In this document: in pieces, positions 1 through 9,097 of the stretch
Layout of the letters: each line of letters opens with the position of its first letter
Numbering within the stretch: the stretch's first letter is position 1
From: Eubacteriales bacterium
Lineage (GTDB): Bacteria; Bacillota; Clostridia; Peptostreptococcales; Anaerovoracaceae
DNA length: 35,697 bases
Direction: 5' to 3'
NCBI GenBank assembly: GCA_029098205.1
Contig: JAQXNW010000006.1
Location: 1 to 35,697, forward strand
Notes under the pieces: generated by a model
What the model was told of the DNA's origin: nothing
Seen by the model: the letters and a program-made list of their open reading frames with translations, nothing else
Databases searched by the model: none
Position numbers and translations under genes: made by a program

Positions 1-21
1 CTTGGCGACAAGAGTTCCATC

Positions 22-270
22 ATGGACAATGCCCGCAGCATCTTCGGCACTCCGCACAAGAAGACGCCTGCTGAGGAACGCCTGGCAGAGCTTCGTGATA
101 CCTGGTCTGAAAGCTGGCAGGAAATTTACGACCGCGTCCTAATAGAAGGCGAAACGGTTGTCAGCATTGCCCGTGAGCGCGGCGTTAATGAATCTGCAGT
201 CAGGAAAACTGTCCGGAAAATCCATGCGGCGATTGCTGCCGATCCGGTACTTCAAAAATTAATGAAGTAG
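22..270 (+). CDS. Small HTH / sigma-70 region 4-like DNA-binding protein (phage-type)
   Basis: 82-aa ORF; 'GETVVSIARERGVNESAVRKTVRKIHAAI' reads as a sigma-r4-like helix-turn-helix; located upstream of a phage replication module. Confidence 0.6.
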   Translation: MDNARSIFGTPHKKTPAEERLAELRDTWSESWQEIYDRVLIEGETVVSIARERGVNESAVRKTVRKIHAAIAADPVLQKLMK

Positions 271-303
271 GGGTACGGATTTGCCCCGGAACCTTTGACG
301 GAA

Positions 304-338
304 GACTCAGGAGGAATTTTCACCTCCTGAGTCTTTTT
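304..338 (+). terminator. Intrinsic terminator
   Basis: Perfect 11-bp stem GACTCAGGAGG / CCTCCTGAGTC with 8-nt loop followed by TTTTT. Confidence 0.8.
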
Positions 339-356
339 GGAAAGGAGGAACGATGC

Positions 357-776
357 ATGTCAATAAGAAATTCTGAAGGTTATCCTGACCCGACAGCATA
401 TCAGGCGCTGAAAAACGTCTCTGCTCATAAGTTCATGCCAGTTGTCTACGTCTGCAGTCCGTATTCCGGTGATGTTGAAGTAAACGTCATGAACACAAGG
501 CGCTACTGCCGCTTTGCTGTCGATCAGGGATGTATTCCGATTGCGCCGCACCTACTGCTTCCGCAGTTCATGCGCGACAACGATCCGGCAGAACATGGTC
601 TCGCCATTTTCATGGATCTGGTCCTGCTCAGTAAGTGTGCAGAGCTCTGGGTATTCGGAGACCGGGTCTCAACCGGTATGGGAATCGAAATTACAAAAGC
701 AAAACAAAAGAACATGACTATCCGGCACTTCACGTCGGGATGCAAGGAGGTAACGAAATGTACGAAACAAAACTGA
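357..776 (+). CDS. DUF4406-like (nucleoside 2-deoxyribosyltransferase-like) phage protein
   Basis: 139-aa ORF after AAAGGAGG; 'VVYVCSPYSGDVEVNVMNTRRYCRFAVDQGCIPIAPHLLLPQFM...ELWVFGDRVSTGMGIEI' is typical of this family. Confidence 0.7.
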   Translation: MSIRNSEGYPDPTAYQALKNVSAHKFMPVVYVCSPYSGDVEVNVMNTRRYCRFAVDQGCIPIAPHLLLPQFMRDNDPAEHGLAIFMDLVLLSKCAELWVFGDRVSTGMGIEITKAKQKNMTIRHFTSGCKEVTKCTKQN

Positions 777-1087
777 GCACCAGAAAAGTGAATGGCAAGG
801 AAATCGAGACCTGGGAGCGCGAAATCTATGACGCAAACATTCTCTCCGTTGAAGCCGGAACAAATGGCTATCAGGGGGGTGACACCGGCCATGGCAGCCG
901 CACCTATATTCGCATCTCCGATGAAGGCGGCACGGACATCACAGCCAGAGCCATCACTGATCGTTTTGGAGATACGCATGGTGTGGAAATCGCACTGGGT
1001 GGTGATTCTGAACTCTCCACCATTATCGAAGCCATGAAATTTGCCACCAAGGTCCTCGAGGATCAGATCAAGGAGGCTGAGATATGA
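758..1087 (+). CDS. Hypothetical phage/element protein
   Basis: Internal ATG at 758 with AAGGAGG just upstream gives ~109 aa (MYETKLSTRKVNGKEIETWEREIYDANILSVEAG...); stop overlaps the start of the VapE ORF. Confidence 0.6.
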   Translation: MYETKLSTRKVNGKEIETWEREIYDANILSVEAGTNGYQGGDTGHGSRTYIRISDEGGTDITARAITDRFGDTHGVEIALGGDSELSTIIEAMKFATKVLEDQIKEAEI

Positions 1088-3441
1088 AGATCTCCCTCGG
1101 AAACAGCCACAAAGAAACCCACTGGAAAAACGCGGACATCAGCTGGGATGCCTTTAACAAGCGCGTCCAAAGCACCATCATCACCACGGAGACCGTGGAA
1201 GAATTCAGGAAGATGACGAAGGCCCAGCAGGCCGATATCAAGGATGTCGGCGGATATGTCTTCGGACACTTAAGCGGCGGCAGGCGGAAGAAAAAGCACG
1301 TCCTCTGCCGCTCCGCCGTCACGCTGGACATGGACTACGGCACGCCCGGTATCTGGGACAACTGTCTGGCCAAACAGCCCTACCGGTTATGCGCCTACAG
1401 CACGCACAAGCATGCGCCAGACCATCCGAGGCTCCGTATCATCATCCCGCTCTCCCGTGAGGTCAGTGAAGCGGAATACCCCGCCCTCGGCAGGATGATC
1501 GCCAAGGATATTGGCATCGACCTGTTCGATGACTCCACCTACGAGGCCCACCGCCTGATGTACTGGCCGAGTACCAGCAGCAATGGGGTGTTCTTCTATA
1601 AGGCGAAAGACGGCCCGGAACTGAATCCGGACGAATACCTCTCCCGCTACGATGACTGGCAGGATGAGTCCACTTGGCCGTTATCTTCCAGACAGTCAGC
1701 CATCAAGTGCCACGGCACGAAGGAGATGGCCGATCCGCTGACGAAGCCGGGGATCATCGGTGTCTTCTGCCGCGCTTACCCCATGACGGAAGCCATCGGC
1801 ACGTTTCTCTCTGATATCTACGTGCCTTCTTCAACGGAAGGACGATACGACTATGTTACGGGCGAGGCCGCTGCCGGCGTTGTGATCTATGATGACAAGT
1901 TCGCGTACAGCCATCACGCCACCGATCCGGTCTGCGGGAAGCTCCTGAACGCGTTCGACCTGGTACGGCTCCATAAGTTTGCGGAGCTTGATGACAACTG
2001 TCCAGAAGACGCGCCGGTCACGAAGCTGCCATCCTATAAGGCCATGTCGGAACTGGCTCTTTCCGATGCAAACGTCAAATCCCTGCTGGCAAAGGAGCGG
2101 AAAGCCGAGGCCAATGCGGACTTCACGGACGGGAGCTGGCAGGGGCAGCTCACCTATGACAGGGCCGGGAATCTTCAGAACACCCTCCGGAACCTGATAC
2201 TGGTCCTGGAGCATGACGAGAACCTGAAAGCCATCGTCTTCAACCAGCAGCTCGACGGCATGGAGATCAAAGGCGAGGTTCCGTGGAAGCACCCGTCCAA
2301 ATTCTGGAGGGATGCCGATGACGCGCAGCTGGTGAGCTATATCGATACGAACTACGGCACTTTCTCACAGCGGAACTATCAGATCGCCGTAGCAAAAGTC
2401 GCCGATGACCGTTCCTACCATCCGATCAGGGAATATCTGAAAAGCCTGCCGGGCTGGGACGGAATCCCGCGCGCGGATACGCTCCTGATCAACTATCTCG
2501 GTGCGGACAACAACGACTATGTAAAGGCGGTGACAAGGAAGACGCTCTGTGCCGCTGTCTGCTGTGTCCTGAATCCCGGTTGTAAGTTTGACTCCATGCT
2601 GGTTTTAAACGGTCCGCAGGGAATCGGCAAATCGACGCTGATCGCAAAGCTGGCGGGCGAGTGGTTCTCCGACTCTTTAAGCCTTAATGACACGAAGGAC
2701 AAGACCGCTGCCGAAAAGCTGCAGGGCTACTGGATTCTTGAAATCGGCGAACTGGCAGGCCTTCGGAAAGCCGAGGTGGAAACGCTCCGCTCTTTTCTAT
2801 CCCGCCAGAACGACATCTACTGGGCGTCCTTCGGCAGAAGGCCGACGCCGCACCTGCGCCAATGCGTGTTCTTCAGAACGACCAACGCGGAAAGCGGCTA
2901 CCTTCGCGATACGACCGGGAATCGCCGTTTCTGGCCGGTAAAAACACCAGGCGGGACGGACAGACATTCATGGGAAATCGACAGGCAAGAGATTGACCAG
3001 ATCTGGGCTGAGGTTTTGGAAGACGTCTATCAAGGCGAGAAACTCTATCTTGATTCCAGCCTTCTGGACTTTGCGGCCACGCAGCAGCGCGATGCCCTTG
3101 AGTCGGATGAACGCGAAGGCATCGTCCGAGAGTATCTCACGCAAAAACTCCCGGATAACTGGGATGCCATGACGCTCTATGAACGCAGGAACTTCTTAAA
3201 CGGCGAGTCTGAATTCGGCGGAGGGAAGCTCACGGGCACCAGGGTCCGCACCAGAGTTTCCAATATGGAGGTCTGGTGCGAATGCTTCGGGAAGGATCGC
3301 GCCGATCTCTCCATATCGGAAGGCAACCGGATCAAGGGCATCCTGATCAAGCTCGGATGGCACCGCTACGAAAAGAAGGTGCGTCTTCCCATTTACGGGG
3401 CGCAGTGGGTCTACGTCCCGGACGGGGAAAACAGCCCGTGA
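1084..3441 (+). CDS. Virulence-associated E (VapE) family primase/helicase
   Basis: 785-aa ORF; C-terminal P-loop 'LVLNGPQGIGKSTLIAKLAGEWFSDSL' and 'LEIGELAGLRKAEVETLRSFLSRQNDIYWASFGRRPTPHLRQCVFFRTTNAESGYLRDTTGNRRFWPV' are hallmark VapE motifs. Confidence 0.93.
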   Translation: MKISLGNSHKETHWKNADISWDAFNKRVQSTIITTETVEEFRKMTKAQQADIKDVGGYVFGHLSGGRRKKKHVLCRSAVTLDMDYGTPGIWDNCLAKQPYRLCAYSTHKHAPDHPRLRIIIPLSREVSEAEYPALGRMIAKDIGIDLFDDSTYEAHRLMYWPSTSSNGVFFYKAKDGPELNPDEYLSRYDDWQDESTWPLSSRQSAIKCHGTKEMADPLTKPGIIGVFCRAYPMTEAIGTFLSDIYVPSSTEGRYDYVTGEAAAGVVIYDDKFAYSHHATDPVCGKLLNAFDLVRLHKFAELDDNCPEDAPVTKLPSYKAMSELALSDANVKSLLAKERKAEANADFTDGSWQGQLTYDRAGNLQNTLRNLILVLEHDENLKAIVFNQQLDGMEIKGEVPWKHPSKFWRDADDAQLVSYIDTNYGTFSQRNYQIAVAKVADDRSYHPIREYLKSLPGWDGIPRADTLLINYLGADNNDYVKAVTRKTLCAAVCCVLNPGCKFDSMLVLNGPQGIGKSTLIAKLAGEWFSDSLSLNDTKDKTAAEKLQGYWILEIGELAGLRKAEVETLRSFLSRQNDIYWASFGRRPTPHLRQCVFFRTTNAESGYLRDTTGNRRFWPVKTPGGTDRHSWEIDRQEIDQIWAEVLEDVYQGEKLYLDSSLLDFAATQQRDALESDEREGIVREYLTQKLPDNWDAMTLYERRNFLNGESEFGGGKLTGTRVRTRVSNMEVWCECFGKDRADLSISEGNRIKGILIKLGWHRYEKKVRLPIYGAQWVYVPDGENSP

Positions 3442-3443
3442 CC

Positions 3444-3534
3444 TGTTCCACTCATGCCCGGACTGGAACAGCGGAACCGGAACAGAAATGTTCCGTTCCA
3501 GTCTGAACCATTCTGGAACAGGAAATCCGGAACA
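3444..3534. repeat. Cluster of GGAAC(A)/(T)GTTCC direct and inverted repeats
   Basis: Eight copies read directly: TGTTCC 3444, GGAACA 3465, GGAACC 3473, GGAACA 3479, TGTTCC 3489, GTTCC 3495, GGAACA 3515, GGAACA 3529; ACTGGAAC(3462)...GTTCCAGT(3502) encloses GGAACA-GAAA-TGTTCC. Confidence 0.8.
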
Positions 3535-3543
3535 CGAAAAACA

Positions 3544-3897
3544 TCAGATTCGATGAACCTTCTTCACGGTCTGTTTTTGCGTTGTGCAAAGTCCTTCCGT
3601 CAGCCATCGGAACTGCTGGGCGGTCATCTTTTCCACATCGGATCGGTCCCGCGGCCACCGGAATTTTCCATCTTCCAGACGTTTGTACAGCAGAAGAAAT
3701 CCATCTCTTTCCCAGAGCAATCCTTTAATTCTGTCTGCTCTTCTTCCGCAAAAGAGAAACAGTGTCCTTTCCGTGAATGGATTCAGATTCGTTTCCGACT
3801 GTATGATCCCGGCGAGACTGTCGATACCATATCTCAGGTCTGTGTATCCGCAGGCGATATATACCGTTATCTGATCGGTATGAAGATCATTAAACAT
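3544..3897 (-). CDS. tnpB: IS66 family accessory protein TnpB (Orf2)
   Basis: 'GYTDLRYGIDSLAGIIQ...LNPFTERTLFLFCGRRADRIKGLLWERDGFLLLYKRLEDGKFRWPR' is the IS66 Orf2 signature. Confidence 0.93.
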   Translation of the reverse strand: MFNDLHTDQITVYIACGYTDLRYGIDSLAGIIQSETNLNPFTERTLFLFCGRRADRIKGLLWERDGFLLLYKRLEDGKFRWPRDRSDVEKMTAQQFRWLTEGLCTTQKQTVKKVHRI

Positions 3898-3907
3898 TAC
3901 TCAGTAC

Positions 3908-4261
3908 CTACAGAATCGTTCTGACCTGGCTGACTGGAGCGTCATAAGGAAGCTTAAGCGTTGCCTTATCAAAGTAAATGACAATGCAGGATTCAGTGGC
4001 AGGCTCATCCGTTGCTTCCTGCATTTCTGTTTCCTGCTGCAAAGAAGGCGCAACCATGACAAATCTTGACGGTTCCTCGTCATTATGCTGTTCATATTCC
4101 TTCGCGGCATGCCGCACGCGAGTACAGCGATAACTAAACGTATTGATGTTAATGCCGTGAATCTCGCACCATTGTTTTCTGGTCAGCCGGCTGTTCTGGC
4201 AATCGACCATATCCGATGCCCATTGCTGTAACCTCATTTTTTCAAAAACATCCATATTCAC
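3908..4261 (-). CDS. tnpA: IS66 family TnpA-like (Orf1) protein
   Basis: 117-aa ORF directly upstream of tnpB; 'RLTRKQWCEIHGININTFSYRCTRVR' resembles the IS66 Orf1 HTH. Confidence 0.8.
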   Translation of the reverse strand: MNMDVFEKMRLQQWASDMVDCQNSRLTRKQWCEIHGININTFSYRCTRVRHAAKEYEQHNDEEPSRFVMVAPSLQQETEMQEATDEPATESCIVIYFDKATLKLPYDAPVSQVRTIL

Positions 4262-4486
4262 ACCACCTTGTAAATTTCGGTCAAATTTTGTTGACCATAT
4301 TTTACAAGATTTTAGAGTGTGGTGGTAGACACGTGCTATTTACCGCTTACGAACGATCTGGAAAAATAAGCGGATATGTTCTATGAACCTGAGGAAGAGG
4401 CGCACCGGATGTGCATCGGTGAGGTTCTGAAAAGCAGCCCGTTTAATCCCCTGTCTTTTTCAATAATCCCTTCTACTGGAAACCAA

Positions 4487-5131
4487 TTAGAAATCGATAT
4501 CTTTTCCGGTCAGATCTTTTGAGGTTCCATAGCCTTTTTCCAAAATAATCAGGTCCGAATTTACCTTGAATAAATCGCGGACATCAAAAACGGCGAACGT
4601 GGAGGGGTTGTCTCCTGCATATTTTTTGTTTCGCTGTAGTCCTCCAATCAGAATGCCGTTCCTGAATTCCGACTGCCTGCTGTTTCCGACGGCGATTTTT
4701 CCTTCATCGACTAGAAGGGAAAAACGGCGTAAATCAATGACAGCCAGTTTGACAAAGCGGTTATTTCTGGTGATCTGCTCAGCATCCTTTGTATCCGTAT
4801 CCGCGATTCCATAGATCATATAATCCGCGGTTATCTTAAACCATTCGCTGTTTTTCCGATCCTCTGTATTATCCGGATAGGTGTAACGGAAAGTTATGTC
4901 ATTGTAGCGCGCATAGGACTGTCTTCGGAATCTTTCCTGAACGGTGCGGTGGTGGCCGCCGACTAAGATATAGTAGTCAATTCCATCCGTTAAATCGGCG
5001 TTTCGTCGGTAATCCTCATCCCGGACATTGTCTAATTCCCACCCAAGATATTGATAGACCTTGGGCGCAATATTGCTGTGCACCGCGTCGGAAAATTTTC
5101 TGCGGTCGGGATAGCGTTTAAAATCTGCCAT
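4487..5131 (-). CDS. Uncharacterised protein downstream of EcoRI-type methylase; candidate restriction endonuclease
   Basis: 214-aa ORF with RBS (minus strand ACAAGGAGAAAG) ~57 bp after the methylase; 'DGIDYYILVGGHHRTVQERFR' could supply a D...(Q/E)xR/K core, not verified. Confidence 0.5.
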   Translation of the reverse strand: MADFKRYPDRRKFSDAVHSNIAPKVYQYLGWELDNVRDEDYRRNADLTDGIDYYILVGGHHRTVQERFRRQSYARYNDITFRYTYPDNTEDRKNSEWFKITADYMIYGIADTDTKDAEQITRNNRFVKLAVIDLRRFSLLVDEGKIAVGNSRQSEFRNGILIGGLQRNKKYAGDNPSTFAVFDVRDLFKVNSDLIILEKGYGTSKDLTGKDIDF

Positions 5132-5147
5132 TTCTCTTTCTCCTTGT

Positions 5148-5189
5148 AATAATTTTTTCGTATTATTTAATAATTTTTTCGTATTATTT
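5148..5189. repeat. Perfect 21-bp tandem duplication
   Basis: AATAATTTTTTCGTATTATTT at 5148-5168 and again at 5169-5189. Confidence 0.9.
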
Positions 5190-6349
5190 TATTTCTTATT
5201 TCCGGAGTTTTCTGTCTTCGTGCGGGTGCCCTGCCGGACTCGAATGAAGATCCGCTTGTAAATCCGCTTCCCGTCCACCAGGCACTGTTTGACGCCGCCG
5301 GTAAATAATCCGTTCGAAAATCCGGTTCCTTCGGCTTCGTCCGCGCCTACAATCTCAAACTGATCGGGATTGTATTTCCCCATGAATGAAATCGGAACGC
5401 CCATGACTCCGCTGTAATCGCAAGGAATGTCCGATGTCCGGCTGACTTCGACCGCCTTGTAATTGTCGTAACGCGGGTACTCTTCGGGCGTGTATCTCTT
5501 TACTAGAGTTATTTTTTCATGCCGCTTTTTAAGGTCGAGATTCGTATACCAGCATACATTCCCGAACTTTGCCATCAAAGTGCCGTCGGATTTTATATAT
5601 GTGTTACTGCGGCCTTCCATATTCTCCGGAATGATGAACTCTTTCGGGTAAGAAGTGCCCAGCCACATCTCGTTATGCATCACCAGCGGAAAAACTTCTT
5701 TATATGTAATCGCGTTCTGGTTTCCGATGATGATAAATTTCTTATTATGGCTCATCAGGGCAGCGATGTATTCCCGGAACAAAGAGAAAGGAGGATTTGT
5801 CACGACAATGTCCGCTTCATCCATCAGCTTTAAGCATTCCGGAGACCGGAAGTCGCCGTTCCCTTCGAGTTCCGTGAGTTTGTTCCCGTCGATTCTGAAC
5901 AGTTGATCGATATCCAGTCTGTGAGCCGGCCGCCTGTCATCCGGCGGATCCTCACTGTCTTTTCTCTCTTCGTCCGGGCTGGCCGTATTATAACCGGGTG
6001 CATTAAGAATAGCTGCATCAGGAACAGCGGTCACCTCTGCCATATAGGCTGTATTCCGCAGGGATTCATCGTGGCTGTCCTTGTCGAATGGGGATAGCAG
6101 CAGCTTTCCGGCGGCCGGAGAACCGGCATAGCCGGTCGTAATTAATTTCCTGAGATGCAGCTTATGGAAATTCAGAACGAAATATTTGAAAAAATTGCTT
6201 TCAAAAGGATCATCACAGTTGCAGAGCACGGTTTTTCCGTCGAAATGATTTGAGTAGTGCTTCAGTTCTCTTTCGATATCGGGAAGGAGCGTGTAGAATT
6301 CATCCTTTTTCGCCCGCGCGGCCGTATTCAAACTTTCGTTTCCTGCCAT
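5189..6349 (-). CDS. EcoRI-type adenine-specific DNA methyltransferase
   Basis: 386-aa ORF; 'ADIVVTNPPFSLFREYIAALM' NPPF motif; 'MAGNESLNTAARAKKDEFYTLLPDIERELKHYSNHFDGKTVLCNCDDPFESNFFKYFVLNFHKLHLRKLITTGY' matches the EcoRI methylase family. Confidence 0.9.
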   Translation of the reverse strand: MAGNESLNTAARAKKDEFYTLLPDIERELKHYSNHFDGKTVLCNCDDPFESNFFKYFVLNFHKLHLRKLITTGYAGSPAAGKLLLSPFDKDSHDESLRNTAYMAEVTAVPDAAILNAPGYNTASPDEERKDSEDPPDDRRPAHRLDIDQLFRIDGNKLTELEGNGDFRSPECLKLMDEADIVVTNPPFSLFREYIAALMSHNKKFIIIGNQNAITYKEVFPLVMHNEMWLGTSYPKEFIIPENMEGRSNTYIKSDGTLMAKFGNVCWYTNLDLKKRHEKITLVKRYTPEEYPRYDNYKAVEVSRTSDIPCDYSGVMGVPISFMGKYNPDQFEIVGADEAEGTGFSNGLFTGGVKQCLVDGKRIYKRIFIRVRQGTRTKTENSGNKK

Positions 6350-6607
6350 TCGTCCGTGATGACCTTTCTGCGGGAATTTGGGTAATTTACTTTCCTTTCC
6401 CGATCCTGCTGTCTTTTTCTTTGTCCTGGAGTTTCTATTTTGAAATTATACACTCTGGGTTTCAAAAAATCCCGGAAATTTGAAAAACGGATTTTTCAGC
6501 ATCTCCCTCTAATCTCATGAAGTTGCTGTCTCCGATCCGGGTATATTCGTGGTAAAATAAATATGTCTTGAGTTTTTTATTTGTATATAAGTATGAATGG
6601 AGAAATC

Positions 6608-7636
6608 ATGAGATACCCTGAATTTTTGAAACCCGGCGGCACAGTTTATTTTGTCGCGCCTTCCTTCGGGCTGGCTGATGAGAGCGGACGGGAAGGAATG
6701 GAGAGGAATAAGAGAAGGCTGGAGAGCGAGGGATACCGCGTCGTACTCGGGCCGAATGTATTTCGGGATGACGGCGTCGGAATCAGCAGCAAACCGGAGA
6801 ACTGCGCGCAGGAGCTTACGGATGCCTGGCTTTCAGAGGATCCGGGCGTTCTGGTATCGGTGAGCGGCGGAGAGCTGATGTGCGATGTGATTGAGAGGCT
6901 GGACTGGGAGAAAATCCGGGCGGGACGTCCGAAATGGTACATGGGATTCTCGGATAATACGAATATGACGTTCCTTTTAACGACGCTCTGCGATACCGCG
7001 TCCGTCTACGGACCGAACGGCGGAAGCTATGGAGCGGAGACTTTGTACCCGTCTCTTCTTGATGCCGCGGCGGTTCTCAAAGGAGAAAAGACAGAGGTTC
7101 ATAGCTACGGCGAATGGCAGATGATTGCGCGTTCGATCGACGGCGGGTGGCCGAAAAAACTCGGAATATTCCCGGATCATAAGCTCGTGCTTCATAATTA
7201 TCCGGAGAATGACATGAAATTCTCCGGACGGCTTCTCGGAGGATGCATCGATATTCTGAACGTTCTTCTTGGAACGGAGTACGACCGTGTTTCGGAATTT
7301 CTTGAAAAATATAAAGAAGACGGATTCATCTGGTTCCTGGAGTCGTGCGACCTTACGGTGCTCCAGATCCGGCGCTCGCTTTGGCAGATGAAGCATGCGG
7401 GCTGGTTTAAGTACGCGAAGGGATTTCTGATCGGAAGGCCGATGATTTTCGGAGAGTCAATTCTCGGCGTGGATCAATACAATGCGGTGACGGATATGCT
7501 CGGCGATCTGGATGTTCCGATTGTGATGGACGCGGATATCGGGCACCTTCCTCCGGCGATGCCTCTGATTACAGGATGCTTCGCGGATGCGGAAGTGCAC
7601 GGAAACGATCTTCGGGTGAAGATGACACTGAGATAG
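6608..7636 (+). CDS. S66 family peptidase (LD-carboxypeptidase / MccF-like)
   Basis: 'GGTVYFVAPSFGLADE...LVSVSGGELMCDVIERLDWEKIRAGRPKWYMGFSDNTNMTFLLTTLCDTASVYGPNG' S66 signatures; ATG at 6608 after GGAGAAATC. Confidence 0.9.
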   Translation: MRYPEFLKPGGTVYFVAPSFGLADESGREGMERNKRRLESEGYRVVLGPNVFRDDGVGISSKPENCAQELTDAWLSEDPGVLVSVSGGELMCDVIERLDWEKIRAGRPKWYMGFSDNTNMTFLLTTLCDTASVYGPNGGSYGAETLYPSLLDAAAVLKGEKTEVHSYGEWQMIARSIDGGWPKKLGIFPDHKLVLHNYPENDMKFSGRLLGGCIDILNVLLGTEYDRVSEFLEKYKEDGFIWFLESCDLTVLQIRRSLWQMKHAGWFKYAKGFLIGRPMIFGESILGVDQYNAVTDMLGDLDVPIVMDADIGHLPPAMPLITGCFADAEVHGNDLRVKMTLR

Positions 7637-7650
7637 GGATTTTGTTTGCA

Positions 7651-8985
7651 ATGGATTATCGAAGAATGTACAGAGAAAAGCTCCGCACGCCCGACCAGGC
7701 GGTGCAGGTTGTCAAAAGCGGAGACTGGGTGGATTATTCCACGAATATGGGATTTCCGGTTCTTCTGGATCAGGCTTTGGCCAAGAGAAAAGAAGAGCTT
7801 ACGGATGTTAAGATCCGGGGGAATCTGATCTTCGGGCCGATCCAGACCGTCGAATGCGATCCGGAGCGGGAGCATTTCATTTATAACTCGTGGCACTGCT
7901 CGGCTTATGAGAGAAAACTCGGCGACCGGGGACTTTGCAATTTTATTCCGATGATTTTCCGGAATCTTGTTCCGTATTACCGGGCGTTTCTGACGGTGAA
8001 CGTCGGCATGGTGTCAGTTTGCCCGATGGATGAGCATGGATGGTTTAATCTGTCCGGCGCGTCCGGCGTCGCGAAGGGGATCCTTGAAACTGCGGATGTC
8101 GTTATTGTAGAAGTGAACGAGCGTCTTCCCAAAGTCTGCGGCGGATACGGGCAGGCGATTCATATCAGCGACGTGGACTATATTGTGGAAGGCGACCATG
8201 ATCCGCTTCCGGTCATTCCGGTTTCGGAACCGACGGATGCGGACCGGAAGGTGGCGGAAGAAATCATTAAGCTGATCCCGGACGGCGCGACCCTGCAGTT
8301 CGGAATCGGCGGCATGCCGAATACACTGGGCATGATGCTGGCGGAATCGGATCTTAAGGATCTGGGCATGCATACCGAGCTTGCGTCCGACGCGTATGTG
8401 GCGCTGGATGAGGCGGGAAAGCTTACGAATAAGAAGAAGCGGTTTCTGCCCGGAACCGGTGTGACGGGGATGGCGTTCGGAACCGAGAAGGTCTACCAGT
8501 GGGTGAATGAAAACCCGGGGGTTGCGTTTATGCCGCTGGAGAGGGTGAACTCGCCGGAAATCATCGGGGAAATTGACAACATGATTTCGATCAACAACTG
8601 CATCGCGGTGGATCTCTATGGACAGGTCAGCGCGGAGAGCGTGGGCGCCCGGCAGATCAGCGGAACCGGTGGGCAGCTGGATTACCTGACCGGTGCGGCG
8701 ATGTCCAGGGGGGGCAAAGCCTTTGTCTGCATGACTTCGACCTTTACGGATAAGGAAGGGGTCGTTCATTCCCGGATTCGTCCGACGTTCCAGGGAGATA
8801 TTGTTACGGATCCCCGGAGTCAGGCATATTATCTCGTAACTGAGTACGGGCTTGTAAATCTGGTTGGAAAGACGACCTGGGAACGCGCGGAGATGCTGAT
8901 CTCCATCGCGCATCCGGATTTTCGGGACAGACTGATCAAAGACGCGGAAAAACTGGGGCTTTGGAGGCGGTCGAACAAGCGGTGA
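7651..8985 (+). CDS. Acetyl-CoA hydrolase/transferase family CoA-transferase (butyryl-CoA:acetate or 4-hydroxybutyrate CoA-transferase type)
   Basis: 'VCGGYGQAIHISDVDYIVEGDHDPLPVIP', 'LQFGIGGMPNTLG', 'GTGGQLDYLTGAAMSRGGKAFVCMTST' typical of the family; likely start at 7651 (MDYRRMYREK). Confidence 0.9.
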   Translation: MDYRRMYREKLRTPDQAVQVVKSGDWVDYSTNMGFPVLLDQALAKRKEELTDVKIRGNLIFGPIQTVECDPEREHFIYNSWHCSAYERKLGDRGLCNFIPMIFRNLVPYYRAFLTVNVGMVSVCPMDEHGWFNLSGASGVAKGILETADVVIVEVNERLPKVCGGYGQAIHISDVDYIVEGDHDPLPVIPVSEPTDADRKVAEEIIKLIPDGATLQFGIGGMPNTLGMMLAESDLKDLGMHTELASDAYVALDEAGKLTNKKKRFLPGTGVTGMAFGTEKVYQWVNENPGVAFMPLERVNSPEIIGEIDNMISINNCIAVDLYGQVSAESVGARQISGTGGQLDYLTGAAMSRGGKAFVCMTSTFTDKEGVVHSRIRPTFQGDIVTDPRSQAYYLVTEYGLVNLVGKTTWERAEMLISIAHPDFRDRLIKDAEKLGLWRRSNKR

Positions 8986-9056
8986 AATTCTTGAGAGATC
9001 CCAGGGGGCACTTACTTTGTGAAGCTTATATTCCATTATTCCCATAGCTGAAAAGA

Positions 9057-9097
9057 AATCCCGTATCCACGGAATTTTCTGCGGATACGGGATTTTT
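9057..9097. terminator. Bidirectional intrinsic terminator between convergent genes
   Basis: Perfect 12-bp stem AATCCCGTATCC (9057-9068) / GGATACGGGATT (9083-9094) followed by T run; AAAAG on the opposite side. Confidence 0.85.

Larger units (their letters stand above)
3544..4350 (-). mobile_element. Truncated IS66-family element (tnpA + tnpB, tnpC absent)
   Basis: Adjacent IS66 Orf1/Orf2 on the minus strand; outer end at ~4350 reads (minus strand) GTAAGCGGTAAATAGCACGTGTCTACC, an IS66-like GTAAGCG tip; no tnpC and no matching right end before vapE. Confidence 0.8.

Noticed and set aside
4376-4522. Short plus-strand frame (MFYEPEEEAHRMCIGEVLKSSPFNPLSF...) beside the IS66 end
   Set aside because: Overlaps the 3' end of the R-M partner gene on the other strand and has no convincing RBS or family match; likely a remnant or chance.
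5148-5189. Possible CRISPR or integration-site repeat
   Set aside because: Only two abutting copies with no spacers and no adjacent integrase or cas genes.
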